Part shown: in pieces, positions 23,401 through 37,200 of the stretch
Layout: the number at the start of each line of letters is the position of its first letter
Position numbering within the stretch: the first letter of the stretch is position 1
From: Albifimbria verrucaria
Lineage: Eukaryota; Ascomycota; Sordariomycetes; Hypocreales; Stachybotryaceae
Reading direction: 5' to 3'
DNA length: 64,000 bases
Assembly: GCA_020081605.1 (NCBI GenBank)
Contig: JAHREC010000019.1
Span: 1 to 64,000, forward strand
Program-made: the position numbers and the translations under genes
Notes under the pieces: generated by a model
Databases searched by the model: none
What the model saw: only the letters and a program-made list of their open reading frames with translations
Told to the model about the DNA's origin: nothing

Positions 23401-24190
23401 CGTGACAATCGAAGAAGTCTGAAAGTTCGAAGCACACTGCGTTAGCCGGTTTGCAGAGCGGACGAGACGAAAGCAATAGGGGTGGCACCTTCGTCTTTTC
23501 TCAACTCGGCACTATCTCGAGAACCCCGATGGCACGGAGTTCGTGAGAATTTACCTCTTTGCCCGGGCATTAAACCCTAATTGTGTGACATCGCGCGCTT
23601 GTCAGTACGCCCTCGTCAACCCGGCGCCGCCGGTCGAGTCGAAGCGCCCATCTACGTTGATGACTGCTATGGCGTGCCAAGCCGTACTATCTATGTCCAG
23701 CCATGTTCCGTGGGCGCGGACGTGCCAAATGCAGATATACACTTGGGTATGGTCAGCACTAGCCATGTTCACCCCAGACTGAACCCCATGTTACCATGTG
23801 GCGGGATGTGGTCAGCTCTAACAATGCGCAGATTGTCAGGGTGGGGTAACACAGTCGATGGAGATGCAATACCCTCGGCAACATAGGTGACCTTATCCGG
23901 CTCTGCGGGCGTCTCCATGAACACTTTTGACAACTGAGACTCCATGCTCAGGGATGGAGTAGGCTAACGAATAATTGCGGCCATTTCCTCGGTATTAAGG
24001 TGGGGAATTAGATCCAAGGTCAACATCCCGGCGCGAGTGGTCAAAAAGCTGACAAGGTGGCATCGACTTGTTGCATATCTCTCACTCCGTATCATTAACT
24101 TGATCCTTCCTAGAGCATGCGGGGCTGGCTACATGAACTCACTCTGCCGCCCTTAGCTCAGTCCTGGCCCATCAAATCTGAGCTGCAACC
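23401..24190. promoter_or_regulatory. Divergent intergenic region
   Basis: About 790 bp between the divergently transcribed metalloprotease (minus) and GH55 gene (plus). No supported coding frame. Both flanking products are secreted hydrolases, so shared control is plausible but not shown. Confidence 0.35.
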
Positions 24191-27100
24191 ATGAAACGAC
24201 TTGTTCTCCTCTGCGCTCTGACCGAGGCTGCCTGGGCCAAGGTCAACATGCCCAGTGGCCCGGTGGGCAGTGCGCCGCCACTGCCAGTCGGGCCTCCTCA
24301 GGTAGGCGTACTCATCAAGACGGATAATGGTTGACCACAAAGCTGACAGTTACAAGCCCGCCCCTACATATGCAAGGAACAACATCAACAACCAAGAAGG
24401 GGTTGCCCCAGTTGATGGCATTTTCACGGGGCCTGTGACGAACTCGCTCAACAAGACTTTTCTGGAGCAGCTTCACCACGAAAATCCAGAGTTGATCAGC
24501 ATCTCCCAAAATGCTACACGTCCCAACAGAGACTTCAGGGCTGCCGCTGCGGACGGCTATTGGCTCTCGGAACTTGGACCCCTTGGACAATCCCCTGGGC
24601 ACCGTCCGGTTATCAGTGGTATCGTAACGTGCAAGATTTTGGTGCCGTCGGTGATGGTGTTACTGACGACACGGCGGCCATCAATCGCGCGGCGTCAGTG
24701 TTGAGTCCTGATAACCTTGACTCGGAGCGCTGTGCCGAGGACTGCGGCTCGACTACTACGCTTACTGCTCTTGTCTACTTCCTCCGGGTACATATCTAAT
24801 TTCTAGCCCGATTATCCAGTACTATCACACTCAATTCGTCGGTAACCCTACCGACCGCCCAGTCATCAAGGGAACGCAAAACTTCACAGGCATCGCTCTG
24901 TTTGATTCCAATTTTACCTGCCAGGGAGAACGGCCGCCAGTGGTATATTAACCAGAGCAACTTCCTCCGCCAGATTCGCAATTTTGTTTTTGACATGACG
25001 AGCATGGCGCGTGAAAACTATGAAAATGATCAGCGCTACGTGCCTACAGGTATCCACTGGCAGATTGGTCAGGCGACGAGCATCTCCAATTGCCACTTTG
25101 AGATGGCTGTTTCGGATGCAGAGGGTGCCGCTACGGCTATGGGTATCATGATGGAGAACGGGAGCGGTGGCGTTGCCAGTGATCTAACGTTCTTCGGCGG
25201 TAACATTGGCTTCTTTGCTGGCGCCCAGCAGTTTACGGCAACCAACCTACAGTTTACATCCTGTCTTACGGCTATTAAGCAGGTTTGGAACTGGGGTTCA
25301 TGTGGAAGAACATCTATGTTCTGTCCTGTTACATCGCTATTGACTGTACCGAATATTCCGACGTGCAGAACCAAGGCACTGGCTCGATTACGGTACTTGA
25401 CTCGCACTTTAATGGTGTTCCTTATGCTATTACTGTCGGACGTCAAAATGGCAGGCAGCCTAATATTGTCCTCGACAATCTCTTGGTTGAAAACTCACAG
25501 TCTGTTGTCCTGGTGTCAGGGGTGAGACGATCCTCGAGGGCTCGGTGGGAGCTCTTTACTTTAACTCGTGGGCGAGTGGCTATCAATATCTTCCCAACCG
25601 TCCTGGTGTCAGAACCAGCGGTTTTGTCAACCCCACGATACAAAAGCCAGCCGGCCTACTCGACGGTGATGGGAGGTACTTCCTCAGGTCCAAGCCACTT
25701 TATGAAGACTTGGACGCCGGCAGTTTTGTTATTGCAACGGAGAACGGCATCTCCAACGATGGGACGGGTGATCAAACAGATGCCATCAACAGTCTGCTCT
25801 CGTCCAGCGTTGGCTCTGTCGTCTACTTCCCTATGGTATTTACATTGTACAAGGTACTGTCTTTATTCCTGTTGGATCCCGAATCGTCGGATCTGGATGG
25901 AGTCAGGTGATGGGCTCAGGTTCCTTTTTCGAAGACGCCTCGGACCCGCAGGTCATGATCCGTGTAGGTGAAGAAGGCGACTCAGGTCTTATTGAGATTT
26001 CGGACATGATGTTTACCGTCCGTGGCGCGACTGCCGGAGCCGTCCTTATGGAGTGGAATGTGCATGAGGACAACCAAGGATCCGCCGCCATGTGGGATAG
26101 TCATTTCCGCGTGGGTGGTGCCGAGGGCACTGATTTGGAGCTGGCCCAGTGTGCCGCGCCACAAGACACCATTAATGAGAATTGCATGGCGGCAGCCATG
26201 CTCATGCACGTAACTCGCGATGCTTCCGGCTATTTTGATAACATCTGGCTGTAAGTTCTCTTCTCCTGATCTCGTTTTGGACAGATTAGAGGCTCTAACA
26301 GGAACCAGCTGGCTATCCGATCATGATCTCGACGACCCGCGAAATGCAGAGGCGTACCAGAGTCCCGAGGGCATTCCTCTTAACGTGTTGACTCAGATTA
26401 CCATTTACGCGGCTCGGGGCTCCTCATTGAGTCGCAAGGCCCTACTTGGTTCTACGGATCATCCAGCGAGCACATGCAGATGTACCAGTACCAGCTCTAT
26501 GGTGCCTCAAACCTCTTCATGGGTCACATGCAAACAGAGACCCCTTATTACCAGCCCAACCCTTCGGCTCTGCAGCCTTACGAGGCTGGAGATACATACT
26601 TCCCAGGAGACCCCGTCTTTGATGACTGCGCCGATGACAACTGCCGCGGCGCTTGGGCCCTGCGAATCATCAACTCAACCAACATTGTCATCTACTCGGC
26701 TGGCTTCTACTCCTTTTTCCAGGATAATGAGCTCGGTTGTACGGAGGATGAATCATGCCAGCTGGCTCTTATTGAGACGAGCTATTCCGAGGGTATCTGG
26801 ATATACAACATCTTCACCAAGGGCAACACCCAGATCATTTCTCCCAAAGGTGGCAACGGGTTATTTCCCATCTTTTTCAACTCTACCACTCGAAACGGAT
26901 ACACGAGTGAAGTGGCCGCCTGGCTGGCGCTGGCGCTTGATGGCGGCGACATTGGCATCAGTCCCAATGGAACGCAGGAAGATGGCTCGGGGACGTGTAC
27001 ATTGATCCCGGAATCTATGACGAGGAGGAGCCTGTCGTGAACTGCTGGCCACCCTGTACGTACATTCTGCCGCCCATCAGTCTCTCCGAGCCAACTACCA

Positions 27101-28867
27101 TCTCGTTCCCCCGTCCTCAACGTCTCTCGAGGTCGGCTGGTTCGAGTCAACTACGTACAGAGGCGAAGACGGCACCACGACAACCACAAGAGAGTACGTT
27201 TCTGTCATTGTGACCACGACGCTGACTATCCCTGCCATCACCACCAACCGCATCCCCGTGTCCAACATCCCCATCGTCTCGGACGTCAACAGCACTGAAA
27301 TCTATCCTGTCTGGAGTCTTATTCCGGAACCATTTGTCATTACAGAAGAACGCGATCCCGATGACGATGGCACGCCGAATCCTGTCGTCACCCGAACCAT
27401 CACCCCCAAGCCTTGGCCCTGGATTAACCAGACCACCACGGATCCTCAGGACACCCCGTCCATCACCATCATCCATACCACCGGTCCTCCTTCACCTACC
27501 TGTACTGCTGGTTGCGGCACCAAGTGCAGGGTTTCTTGCAGCTGGCCTTGCTCCGTAGGCTGTGACGGCGATGACTGCGGCGAGGATGACGATGAGTGTG
27601 GTGAGACGGACTGCAGCGGATCTGACTGTGAAGACGGAGGTGACTGTACACGCGGCGACTGTACAGAGGGAGGAGATTGCGTTGGTCCACAGTGTATTGG
27701 TGGTGGCGATTGCATCGGGCCGCGGTGTGTCCGCGGTGGTGATTGTTTCGGGGCCCGGTGCGAGGGTGGTGGCGGTTGTCGTGGGCCTTTGTGTCGACGG
27801 GGAGGCTCCTGTGGGCCTTTGTTCTGCCCTCCTGGTGATTGTGTCGGACCTCTATGCGATACACCAGAAACCGGAAGCGACTTTCCCGGCCCCAACAATC
27901 CCAACGACCCAGGCGACCCGGATGAGGAGTGCACAACGCGTACGTTTAGCTCTTGCCGCACTCTTTGCACCGCCAGGCCGACCTCAACATGCAGGTCGAC
28001 ATGTAGCAATGTCATCGGTTGTGACACTACGGGCACGAGCTGGGCCTCGACGATCACCCCTGCGGCAGCATACGAGGCGGGTGACACAGAGGCCTACTTT
28101 GACACGTACGAGTTTGAAGAACACGTAGACGAGGCTCAGGAGGTGATTGACTACCTTGAGGAGAACGGCTGGCTAGGCAACCCTACGACTACCACGACAA
28201 CGTCGGAGAGTGACCCTGATCCTACCGACAACCCCGAGCCCATCCCTGTTCCTACTTTCCCGCCGAGCCTCCTCTCTGCTTCCGCGACTGGCCCGAAGAA
28301 GATCGGTTCATTCCTTTCGGGGCGATTACGCTTTTGACATGGTCGAGAGCCTCTGCACCATCACCGATTATCTTCTGCCCAGCATCCCTCGACACGGCAT
28401 TGCCAGCGGAAACTTCCGCGTCTCGGTCAGTTGGGCCGAGGACCAGTCCGGCTGCCAGCCTAGGATCGACCAGCCGCTCGAGGATTACTGCCGCGTGACT
28501 TTCCGGGACTTGCTCACGGAATGCGACTTCTTCGAGGACGAGGAGAACTTGAGGTATGGAGGTACCGTGATTGACGACCTCGAGTACGGGTGCGTCCAAT
28601 GGTACATTGGAGAGGACTCCTACATCAATCTACAAAGGGAGGATAGATTGACGGTAAATATCTCACCCGAGGAGCTTGAGCGGGTTCATTTCGTCGAGCC
28701 GATGGGGAATAATCGGTCTAGAACTTGGATTACCCACAAACGTCGAGCTGGTAAGTATGAAATCCAACCCTGATCACATAGATAGAACATATAGGAGTTT
28801 TACAGTACTGGGCCCTGTAAATGCAACGAGATATCAACTGAATTTAGCAACTACTACTAGGAAGTGA
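24191..28867 (+). CDS. GH55 beta-1,3-glucanase fused to Cys-rich repeats
   Basis: ATG 24191 gives a signal peptide (MKRLVLLCALTEAAWA). Two pectate-lyase-3 type beta-helix starts characteristic of GH55 follow: NVQDFGAVGDGVTDDTAAIN (about 24630) and GISNDGTGDQTDAIN (about 25750). Further beta-helix sequence runs to about 26960, with an intron from a GTAAGT at about 26252. GH55 enzymes hydrolyse beta-1,3-glucan of fungal walls or callose. Beyond the catalytic part is a long extension: a Pro/Thr linker; about seven Cys units of the type GGDCxGPxC at about 27640-27860; a Thr/Pro linker; and a Cys-containing C-terminal domain (28340-28750). A GTAAGT intron at 28749 then leads to a last short exon ending at 28867. 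Total is about 1,500 residues, far longer than ordinary GH55 proteins. Frame changes at several homopolymers interrupt it as sequenced. Confidence 0.8.
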
Positions 28868-29370
28868 GTTGTACGACCATGATTGGGCGGACAGCTTGTT
28901 ACTCTGGCTATAAGGAAGCCTGTAGATGTTCAGTAAAGAGCTTGTCATTGAACTCTCAATCACTAGTGTTTGTGCTTATTCTTGTGATTCCTCTATGGTT
29001 TGGAACTCGAAGTGTACACTTCAAGTAGCAATGACAAAATCCACGATCTTGTCAACTTGAATATGAGCCTGGCAGCTTTGTTTCCACATCTTGCAGGCAA
29101 TCGGAGCCGTGGATGACATCTAAGGTGGACTGCAAGGCATCATGCAGCTCACGATCATTACTCAGAGAAACAGCATTGTAATGTTCACAGAAAGCAAAAA
29201 CATTTTAGCAGCCTAAGGAGTGTTTAAGATCTGTGCCGTGGACAGCAACCCATCTATTTAGTAGCCAGTAGAATATACGCCTCGACCTGATAGTCTAAGG
29301 CGATCTGGGCTGGGAGGTTGGGGTTAGGGACAGGCATAGGGGGCAAGTAGTCGGTCAGGTTAGTCTTTTC
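28868..29370. other. Gene-free 3' flank
   Basis: About 500 bp downstream of the GH55 gene with no coding frame, ending at the sharp border of the next AT block. A telomere-like fragment (ggggttaggga) lies near 29320. Confidence 0.5.
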
Positions 29371-30890
29371 ATTATTTTATTTTTTTAAGATACTATAGGC
29401 TTTATCCCTTATATAATAAGATAAAATAAGATAAAAAAATATTATATATATAATTATTACTATAAAGCTTATAGTATTTAAATAAATAATAAATAAATAA
29501 TAGTTACTTTAAGGAATATAGAAATTATCTTTTAAATAATAAATAAATAATAAATATTTAAGTTTTAAGGTATAGTATAATATAATATAATATAGTATAA
29601 TATAGAAGAGTTATTATTTTTATAATAATAAGAAATAGGTTTTTATATTTATATTTTAAAGTAGGGGAAGATATATTTTATTAAATAATAAAAAGAAGAT
29701 TAAATTAAGAATTATAAAAATATCTCTTTTTAAATAAATAAATATATATATATAAACTATAATATATTATAATTTATATTTATATAATATTTAAAATATA
29801 TTAAAAGAAATTAATTTAATAATTATTAAATAATTAAAAATAATATATTTTATTTTTAAATAAATTATAAATAATATATAAGCTTATATAATAAAAAGTA
29901 TATATAAATAAATATTTAATTAAAAAAATAATAAATTATAAATATAAAAAGAATTTATAAATAATATTAAATTAATAAATAATAATAATAAAATATTATA
30001 AAAAATAAATTAATATAAAATATATAATATATTTTTATAATAATATAATAAAATTAATATAAACTTATTAAAATATTAAATAAAAATTAATTAATAAATA
30101 TAAAAATAATAATTATTATTATTTTTAATTATAATATTAAAATAAAAAAATAAAATATTTTACTATTCTTTAAATAAAAATATTAATATATAATATATAA
30201 TAATTAAAAACTATTTTATATTATATAATAAATATAAAATAAATAAAATTAAATATTATTTTTTAATAAATAAATAAAATTCTTTTTAATTTAAAATAAT
30301 ATTATATAATTATAATTAATTAAATAAATATTCTTAAAAATTTAATATAAAAATAAATTAATAATTATATATTATTAATAATTAATATTTTTCTATTAAT
30401 AATTATAAAAGACTTTTATTTATATATTTATTATTTTAATAAAAATAATTTTATATTTTTTATTTTTAAAATTAAATTATTTTTATTATTATTAATAAAT
30501 AATTTTTTTATTTATTTTATATTTTATTTATATAATTTTTTAAAATCTTTATTTTATTATATTATATAATTATTTTTTTATTTAAATAAATTATTATATA
30601 TAATTATATAAAAACTAATATATTTAAATAATATTTATATATTAATAATATATTATTTTAAAGCTTTTTTTAATTAAACTCTTTAATAGAATAATTTAAT
30701 TTATTTAATAATAAAATATATATTATTTTAAACTAAAAATAAGCTTTATTTATTTATTTAAGAATAATAATATTTAATTCTTTCTACTCTATACTTATTA
30801 TTTAATATAGAATAATACCCCATTATTATAGATTAAGGGAGGTAATTAGAGTAAAATCTTAGGTTTATCTATTATTAATAGCTAATAGTC
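29371..30890. repeat. AT-only block, RIP-destroyed repeat
   Basis: About 1.5 kb of nearly pure A+T. The part at about 30170-30400 aligns in the forward sense with the blocks at 19.7 kb and 49.6 kb. The part at about 30660-30840 matches, in the opposite sense, the ends at 36.8, 38.7 and 51.1 kb, finishing in a tatagaataa-like terminus. Forward and inverted copies within one block suggest an element with long inverted ends or two insertions. Confidence 0.82.
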
Positions 30891-30896
30891 TTCTAT

Positions 30897-31418
30897 CTAA
30901 TAGACTAATATAATCCTCCCACCTATATACCTAAGAGCTTCCTGTTGGAGCGATGCTTGACCCTGTCGCTCTTGTTTAAATTCGTGGATGATCTTAGTGC
31001 GGTGTCTCTGGTTCTTATTACGGCACCACTTCTTGGCCTTGCGCAGGGTGTCGAGGTGTTCTTTAGAGTTAACCTCGAGCCACAATTGGTTGACGAATCG
31101 AAACCTCCCTGACTTGATCATCTAGTTGAACTTCCTTCGTGACGGTTGCCCGTGCACTATGGGTTCTGCTTTAGTCCATTCGGGGAGTACGGGGTTGGTT
31201 TTACAGGAGCCCCGTGTAATGACCCTGGTAACCGGAACGGCCCATCTTAGTTCCGTGAGCTTAGTCATGGTATCAGCTTGGGTTGTGACACCGGGGTAAA
31301 GTTCAACCGTGCCAAGCATAACCTCGCTGCTGTGGCTGATTACATTGAACCCCATGATGTTGACAATCTGTAGGCTTCTGTTCGCAAAACTAATCCAAAC
31401 ATAACCGTAAGACTTCAA
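30897..31418 (-). pseudogene. Unrecognised gene remnant with in-frame stop
   Basis: Two minus-strand frames (31418-31122 and 31121-30897) are contiguous in the same phase and separated only by one TAG. The first carries MKSYGYVWISFANRSLQIV and an ELRWAVPVTRVITRG segment. The second is strongly basic (TLRKAKKWCRNKNQRHRTK). I do not recognise it. It abuts the AT block, so the stop could be RIP leakage (TGG or CAG to TAG). It might also be spliced differently or not be a gene. Confidence 0.35.
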
Positions 31419-31569
31419 GACTAAACTACGGAAGACTTCACAATCGATCCAGACAGCTCAAAGGCGCCACATTCCAAAACGGCGACCCGCATCACTTCAC
31501 CTTTAATCCTTGGATGAAGTGGACCACCCGCCACAGCCCCGCATTTTTGGCCTACCTTAATCGGATAGT

Positions 31570-34500
31570 ATGTCTAACCCCGAGAACTATACGGTCGGCT
31601 GGATCTCTGCCCTCACCACAGAGTCCGTTGCAGCACAGCAGTTTCTCGATGAGCGTCACGACGAACCCCAGCATGTTGCTCAACACGACAACAATGTATA
31701 CTGTCTTGGAAAGATCGGCCGCCACAACGTCGTCATGGCCTCGCTCCCAAAAGGTGAATATGGCACCACGACGGCGGCAATCGTGGCAAGGGACATGCTT
31801 CACAGCTTCCTAATATTCGCATTGGCTTGATGGTTGGCATCGGCGGCGGTGCGCCGAGTAAGTTCAATGATGTGCGCCTAGGCGATATCGTGATCAGTTA
31901 CCGAAACGGCGACAAGGGCGGCGTCTTCCAGTACGACTATGGCAAGACGATCCAGCAGCAGGCATTTCAGCATACGCAGTTCTAGACCAGCCGCCGACAC
32001 TCCTTCGGGCGGCTGTGGAGCCCTGGAGGCGCAGTACGAGGCTGATGGCCACGAACTCGAGGACCAAATCAACCGAGTCTTGGCAAAGAAGCCCCGTCTC
32101 CGGAAAAAGTACTCTCGACCGCCTGCAGATAATGACAAGCTGTTCTGTTCCTCCGTTGTTCACGCGGATGTTTGCGGCGATGATTGCAGTAGCAGCCCCA
32201 TCCCCGAACACCTAGTGCAACGGATGGAACGGGGCGAGGAGGACGACAACCCGGCAGTCCACTATGGAATAATTGCTAGTGCGAATCAACTGATGAAGGA
32301 CGCGCATATTCGTGATATGCTAGCTGCTGAGAAAGGCGTTCTCTGCTTCGAGATGGAAGCTGCTGGTCTGATGAACCATTTCCCTTGTCTCGTTATACGA
32401 GGAATCTGCGATTATGCCGACTCGCACAAGAACAAGGAATGGCAGGGGTACGCGGCAATGGTCGCGGCAGCCTACGCGAAGGACCTGCTACGAAAGATCT
32501 CGCCGACCAAGGTGGAGGATGAGCGACGGATAGCAGACACTCTCGAGTCTTGTAGGTAGCACGCTTTGGTATTTACTCTGTGGAGCCCTCTAAAGCAGTG
32601 CAGTACAAGCTGGTTTAGACCGACTTGACCTCTGGGCAAACGAAATGCAATACGAATTGAAATGCCAAACGTAGGTACAGAACATATCCTTTTGAAAATT
32701 AGATGACCTGCTCATACTTTTCCAGTGAGTGTCTGGTTAGTATCCAACAAGGCGTCGAGAGCCAGCAGTCCAGGATGACCGAGGATGCATCCGTCTATCG
32801 CAGGCCTCACTTCTTAGTACCGTTTGCTTGTGACCCAGAGTTTGTTCAGCGATCCGACATCTGGGCATGGATGGAAGAACAACACGCTGGACTAGCCAGA
32901 CGCATGGCACTTGTGGGTGTAGGTGGCTTCGGGTGTGTTTACTCCGCGCTATACGATAGACCCATGCTGATTCTGAATAGGAAATCCCAGCTCGCGATTC
33001 ATTTTGCGCGCTATGTCCACGACAAGTCACCCACTACCAGCATCTTTTGGATATACGGTGCCAGTAAGGCTACGTTTGAAGCATCGTACCGTAGAATCGC
33101 CGAGACGCTGCTGTTACCGCGGCGGGCTGATGCAGACGTCAACCTGCTGGCCCTGGTCCGCGACTGGCTCCAAAGGTCGACGCCAGCCCTTTCTGATGGT
33201 CATCGACAATGCCGATTCCATCGACGTTTACTCTGGCAATGCGAAAAATGGCGAGGGGCTGGCATCATACCTGCCAAACTGCAATCACGGCAAGGTGCTA
33301 ATTACAACTCGAAACAGAGACACAGCTGAGAGGCTCACGGGAAACAGCAAATGGATTCGACAGATACCAGTCATGGAACCGGACCAGGCGCTTCAGCTCT
33401 TGCAGAGCAGGCTAGGAAGAAATAAAGAGGAAGAAAGCGACGCCAGATGTTTAATTCGAGCACTAGATTATATACCACTGGCCATTAGCCAGGCCGCCGC
33501 GTACATCCAGCGCCGAAGCCCCTGAGTGACTCTTCGTTCGTACCTGGTAGCTTTTAACAAAGACCAGACGCAGAAGCAAGGGTTGCTACGCAGCGATAAA
33601 GGCGATCTCTGGCGGTATGAGGGCGTGTCAAACTCTGTGTTAGTCACATGGCAGGTGACTTTCGAGCAGATACGTCAAGAGCGACCTAGCGCTGCGAATC
33701 TTCTATCACTAATGAGCCAGTTCCAGGCTCAGAACATACCCGAGACCATGCTGCATAGCTACAACAAAGGAACGCCAGGCAACGACAACACAGACACTAA
33801 ACACGAGAGTCATGAAGACAGGGATTGTGGAAACTTCGAGGATGACATGGACATGCTCAGAGGGTACTCTCTTGTTGCTCTGGTTACGGATGGCTTTTGT
33901 GAGATGCATTCACTCGTTCAGTTCTGCACTCAGACCTGGATTTCAGAGCATGGGGATCCGGAGTGGTGGAGGCGACTATTTACGAAGCTGGCGGCAACTC
34001 ATTTCCCAGTTGGTACATTCGAAACATGGGGGCTATGCCAAAGGCTTCTTCCTCATATTGAAAAAGTGCTGGCAGAGAAAGCGGGGAAGCGGAACAGCCA
34101 GACGTTCTCGATTGTCGGGCCGAACTATTAACAAAAGTGGCGAGTTACATGCTCGAGATTGGCGAATTCTCACGAGGAGAGGTTTTGGGAAACGAGGCGG
34201 TTGAAATACGGAAGAACATCCTGGGTATTCATCATCACTCCACGCTGACCGCCATAGACAATCTAGCATCAGCATATAGGTGTCAAGGCCGATATGATGA
34301 TGCAGAGAAGCTTTTTTGCAGGTGATCGAGATAAGCAAGATGACACTCGGAGAAGATGACAGTATTACGACCAAAAGCATGGCTCATCTTGCATTAGTAT
34401 ATATGTACCAACGCCGATGGGAGGAGGCAGAGCAGCTTGAGTTGCAGACTATAAAAACTCGCAAGATGATGCTTGGAGCAGATGATTCTGATACACTGAC

Positions 34501-34922
34501 AAGCATGGCCAATCTTGCATCAATATACAGGGCGCAAGGCCGATTAAACGAGGCAGAGGAGCTTTTTATACAGGTAATAGAGGGTCGCAAGATAAAAATT
34601 GGAGCAAACCATCCTGACACACTGACAAGCATGGGCAATCTAGCATTAACATTTTGGGATCAAGGCCAAAAAATAAGGCAGAGAAGCTTCTTATGCAGGT
34701 GACGGAGACTCGCATGATAAAACTTGGAGCAAAACACCCCTCCACCCTAATGAGTATGTATAACCTAGCCGATATGTGGTATGAGCTGGGAAGATTACAG
34801 GAAGCTATTAGTATGATGCAAATGTGTGTTCGCATCCAACAGGGAAATTAGGATTGGATCATCCTAAGACACAATCATTTCTTATAATTCTAGATGAATG
34901 GACTAGAGAAGCATCCGAGTGA
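31570..34922 (+). CDS. NLR: PNP phosphorylase-NB-ARC-TPR protein
   Basis: ATG 31570 starts [18 protein letters not shown], the usual opening of the fungal PNP/UDP-phosphorylase-like domain, followed by [12 protein letters not shown] and [20 protein letters not shown] (to about 32550). A GTAGGT intron (about 32553-32725) leads to the NB-ARC domain. Its P-loop GVGGFGKSQLA is split by a clean 48-bp intron at 32933-32980. Walker B ([12 protein letters not shown], about 33195) and [10 protein letters not shown] (33290) follow. About five kinesin-light-chain-type TPRs ([18 protein letters not shown] units, 34140-34850) end the protein at 34922. Fungal NLRs act in non-self recognition and programmed cell death; the N-terminal PNP domain is the presumed effector. 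Frame changes occur near 31812, 31985, 32020, 33175, 34115, 34315, 34675 and 34850, mostly in homopolymers. One in-frame TGA lies at about 33523. Confidence 0.85.
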
Positions 34923-34929
34923 GGTTGCT

Positions 34930-37200
34930 ATAGATTAACTGAGCTATAATTTATATATACTATAGCCTACTGAGTTATTATTCTAAGTTTTAGATCTTTT
35001 AAAGCTATATTAGCTGAAAAGAATAGATAATAAGTCTAGCTATATATTTATAGTATAGGACTTTATTATATAGGTAGGAAAAGATATTTATTAAATTAAT
35101 ATAAAAATATATATTAAATTTAAAGAATTAAAATAAATTATATTAAATATATTTTAATTATTATATTAATATTAAATATACTTTATATTAATTAATTTAT
35201 ATAAATATTTTTTAAAAAGATAATAATAATTTAATATTATATTATTTTTTAATTATATAATTTAATAATTAAAAATATTTATATTATATTAAAAAAATTA
35301 AATTATTAAAAGAAATTTAAAATTATAAAATAAATTATATTTATAATTTATTTATAATATTTAAATTAATAAAAGTTTAATTAAATTAAAGTTTTAATAA
35401 AAAAATTATAAAAGAATTTAAATAAAATATTTTATAATAACTTTTTAATTTTTATTTATAATATTTTTAAAAAATAATATTAAAAATTAAATAAATAAAA
35501 GAATTATTAAAAAATTAAATAAATAAAAGAATTATTAAAAATTAAATAAATTAAGATATTATATAAATAATAAATTAATAATAAAAGTTTAATTTTTATA
35601 TTATAAATTATATAAATATATAATTAATTAATAAATATATTTAATATATTATTATTTTTATATTAAAAATATAAATTATATATAAAAATATATATAAAAA
35701 TTAAAGATATTTTTAAGAAAAATTAAAATTCTTATATTTTAAAAAATAATAATTTTTTTATATTTATTATATTTAATTAATTATAAATATTAAAAATTAT
35801 TATAATTTTATAATTTAAAATATAATAATTATAGTTTTAATAATTCTTAAGAATAAATTTAATTAATATTATTTAAAATATAATTTATATAATTTTTATA
35901 ATTCTTTTAAAAAATCTTTAAAAATATTTAATTTTTAAAATAATAAAAAATAATTTATTAAATATAAAATTAAAATTAATTATATTATATTATTATAAAT
36001 ATTTTATTTATTAAATATAATTAATATTTATATTTATAAAATAATATATATATATATATATATATATTTAATTTTAATTAATATTTATTTAATAAAATAA
36101 TATATTTTTTAAAAATAATATTAATAATATTAATAAATTTTAAATAAATATATTATTTTTATAAAAATTTATATTTAATAATATAATTAAAAATACTTTT
36201 TATAAATTTTTTTAATTATTTATTTATTATTTATTTATATTATTTATATATTTATAATAATATATATTTAAATTAAAATTAAATATTAATAAATATTTTA
36301 AAAAATAATTTTTTTTTATATTTTTTAATATTTTTTATTTTATTTTTATATATTAATTCTTAAAATAAAATAATTTAATAATTTATTAAATTTATATTTT
36401 AATTAAATACTTTAATTTATATTAATATAATATTTAATATATATTAAAATAAATTAATTTAATATTAATAAAATAATTATATATTATATATTTTATTTTT
36501 TTATTAAATTATAAAAATATAAAAGCTTATATTATAATATATTATAAAAAGAATATTAAAAAAAATAATTAATATAAAATATATAATAATATTATAAAAA
36601 TTAATATAAAATTTTAAAATATAAATTTAAAAAAGAATTATAAAAAAATTATAAATTAATAATAAAATTATTATTTTTAAAAATAAAAAAATAAATTCTT
36701 ATTTTTAAAATAAAAATATTAATATATAAATAAAAGTTTTTTTAATTATTAATTAAAAAATTATTAATTATTAATATTATATAATTATTAAATTTTATTT
36801 TAAATTAATTTTATTATAAATATTTTATTTAATTAATAATAAAATATATATTATTTTAAATTAAAATAAATTTTATTATTTATTTTAAAATAATAATTAT
36901 AATTCCTTTTATTTTATATTTATTATATAATATAAAATAATCTTTAATTATTATATAATAATATAGATTAATAAAAATATAAAATTAATTTTCTTTTATT
37001 ATAAAAATAATATTTATATTAATATTTTTATTAATAGAAATAATTACTATAATAATAAAGAGCTTAATATTATACTCTCCTTTCTATTATTAATTTCTTA
37101 ATATTTTATCTTCTATTAATATATAATTAAAACCCCTACTTAGTATTTTTAATAATATAGAGTTTAATATATTACTTTATATATTAATATAATTATTAAG
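34930..37200. repeat. AT-only block, RIP-destroyed repeats
   Basis: About 2.3 kb of nearly pure A+T, the largest block with the one at 49-51 kb. The part at about 36740-36950 matches the inverted-sense ends at 38.6-38.8 and 51.0-51.2 kb. The rest presumably includes the interior of the same or another element; no reading frame survives. Confidence 0.83.

Noticed and set aside
27446..28087. 213-residue minus frame rich in Pro, Gln and His
   Set aside because: Antisense shadow of the Cys-rich repeats of the GH55 fusion; low-complexity composition follows from those repeats.
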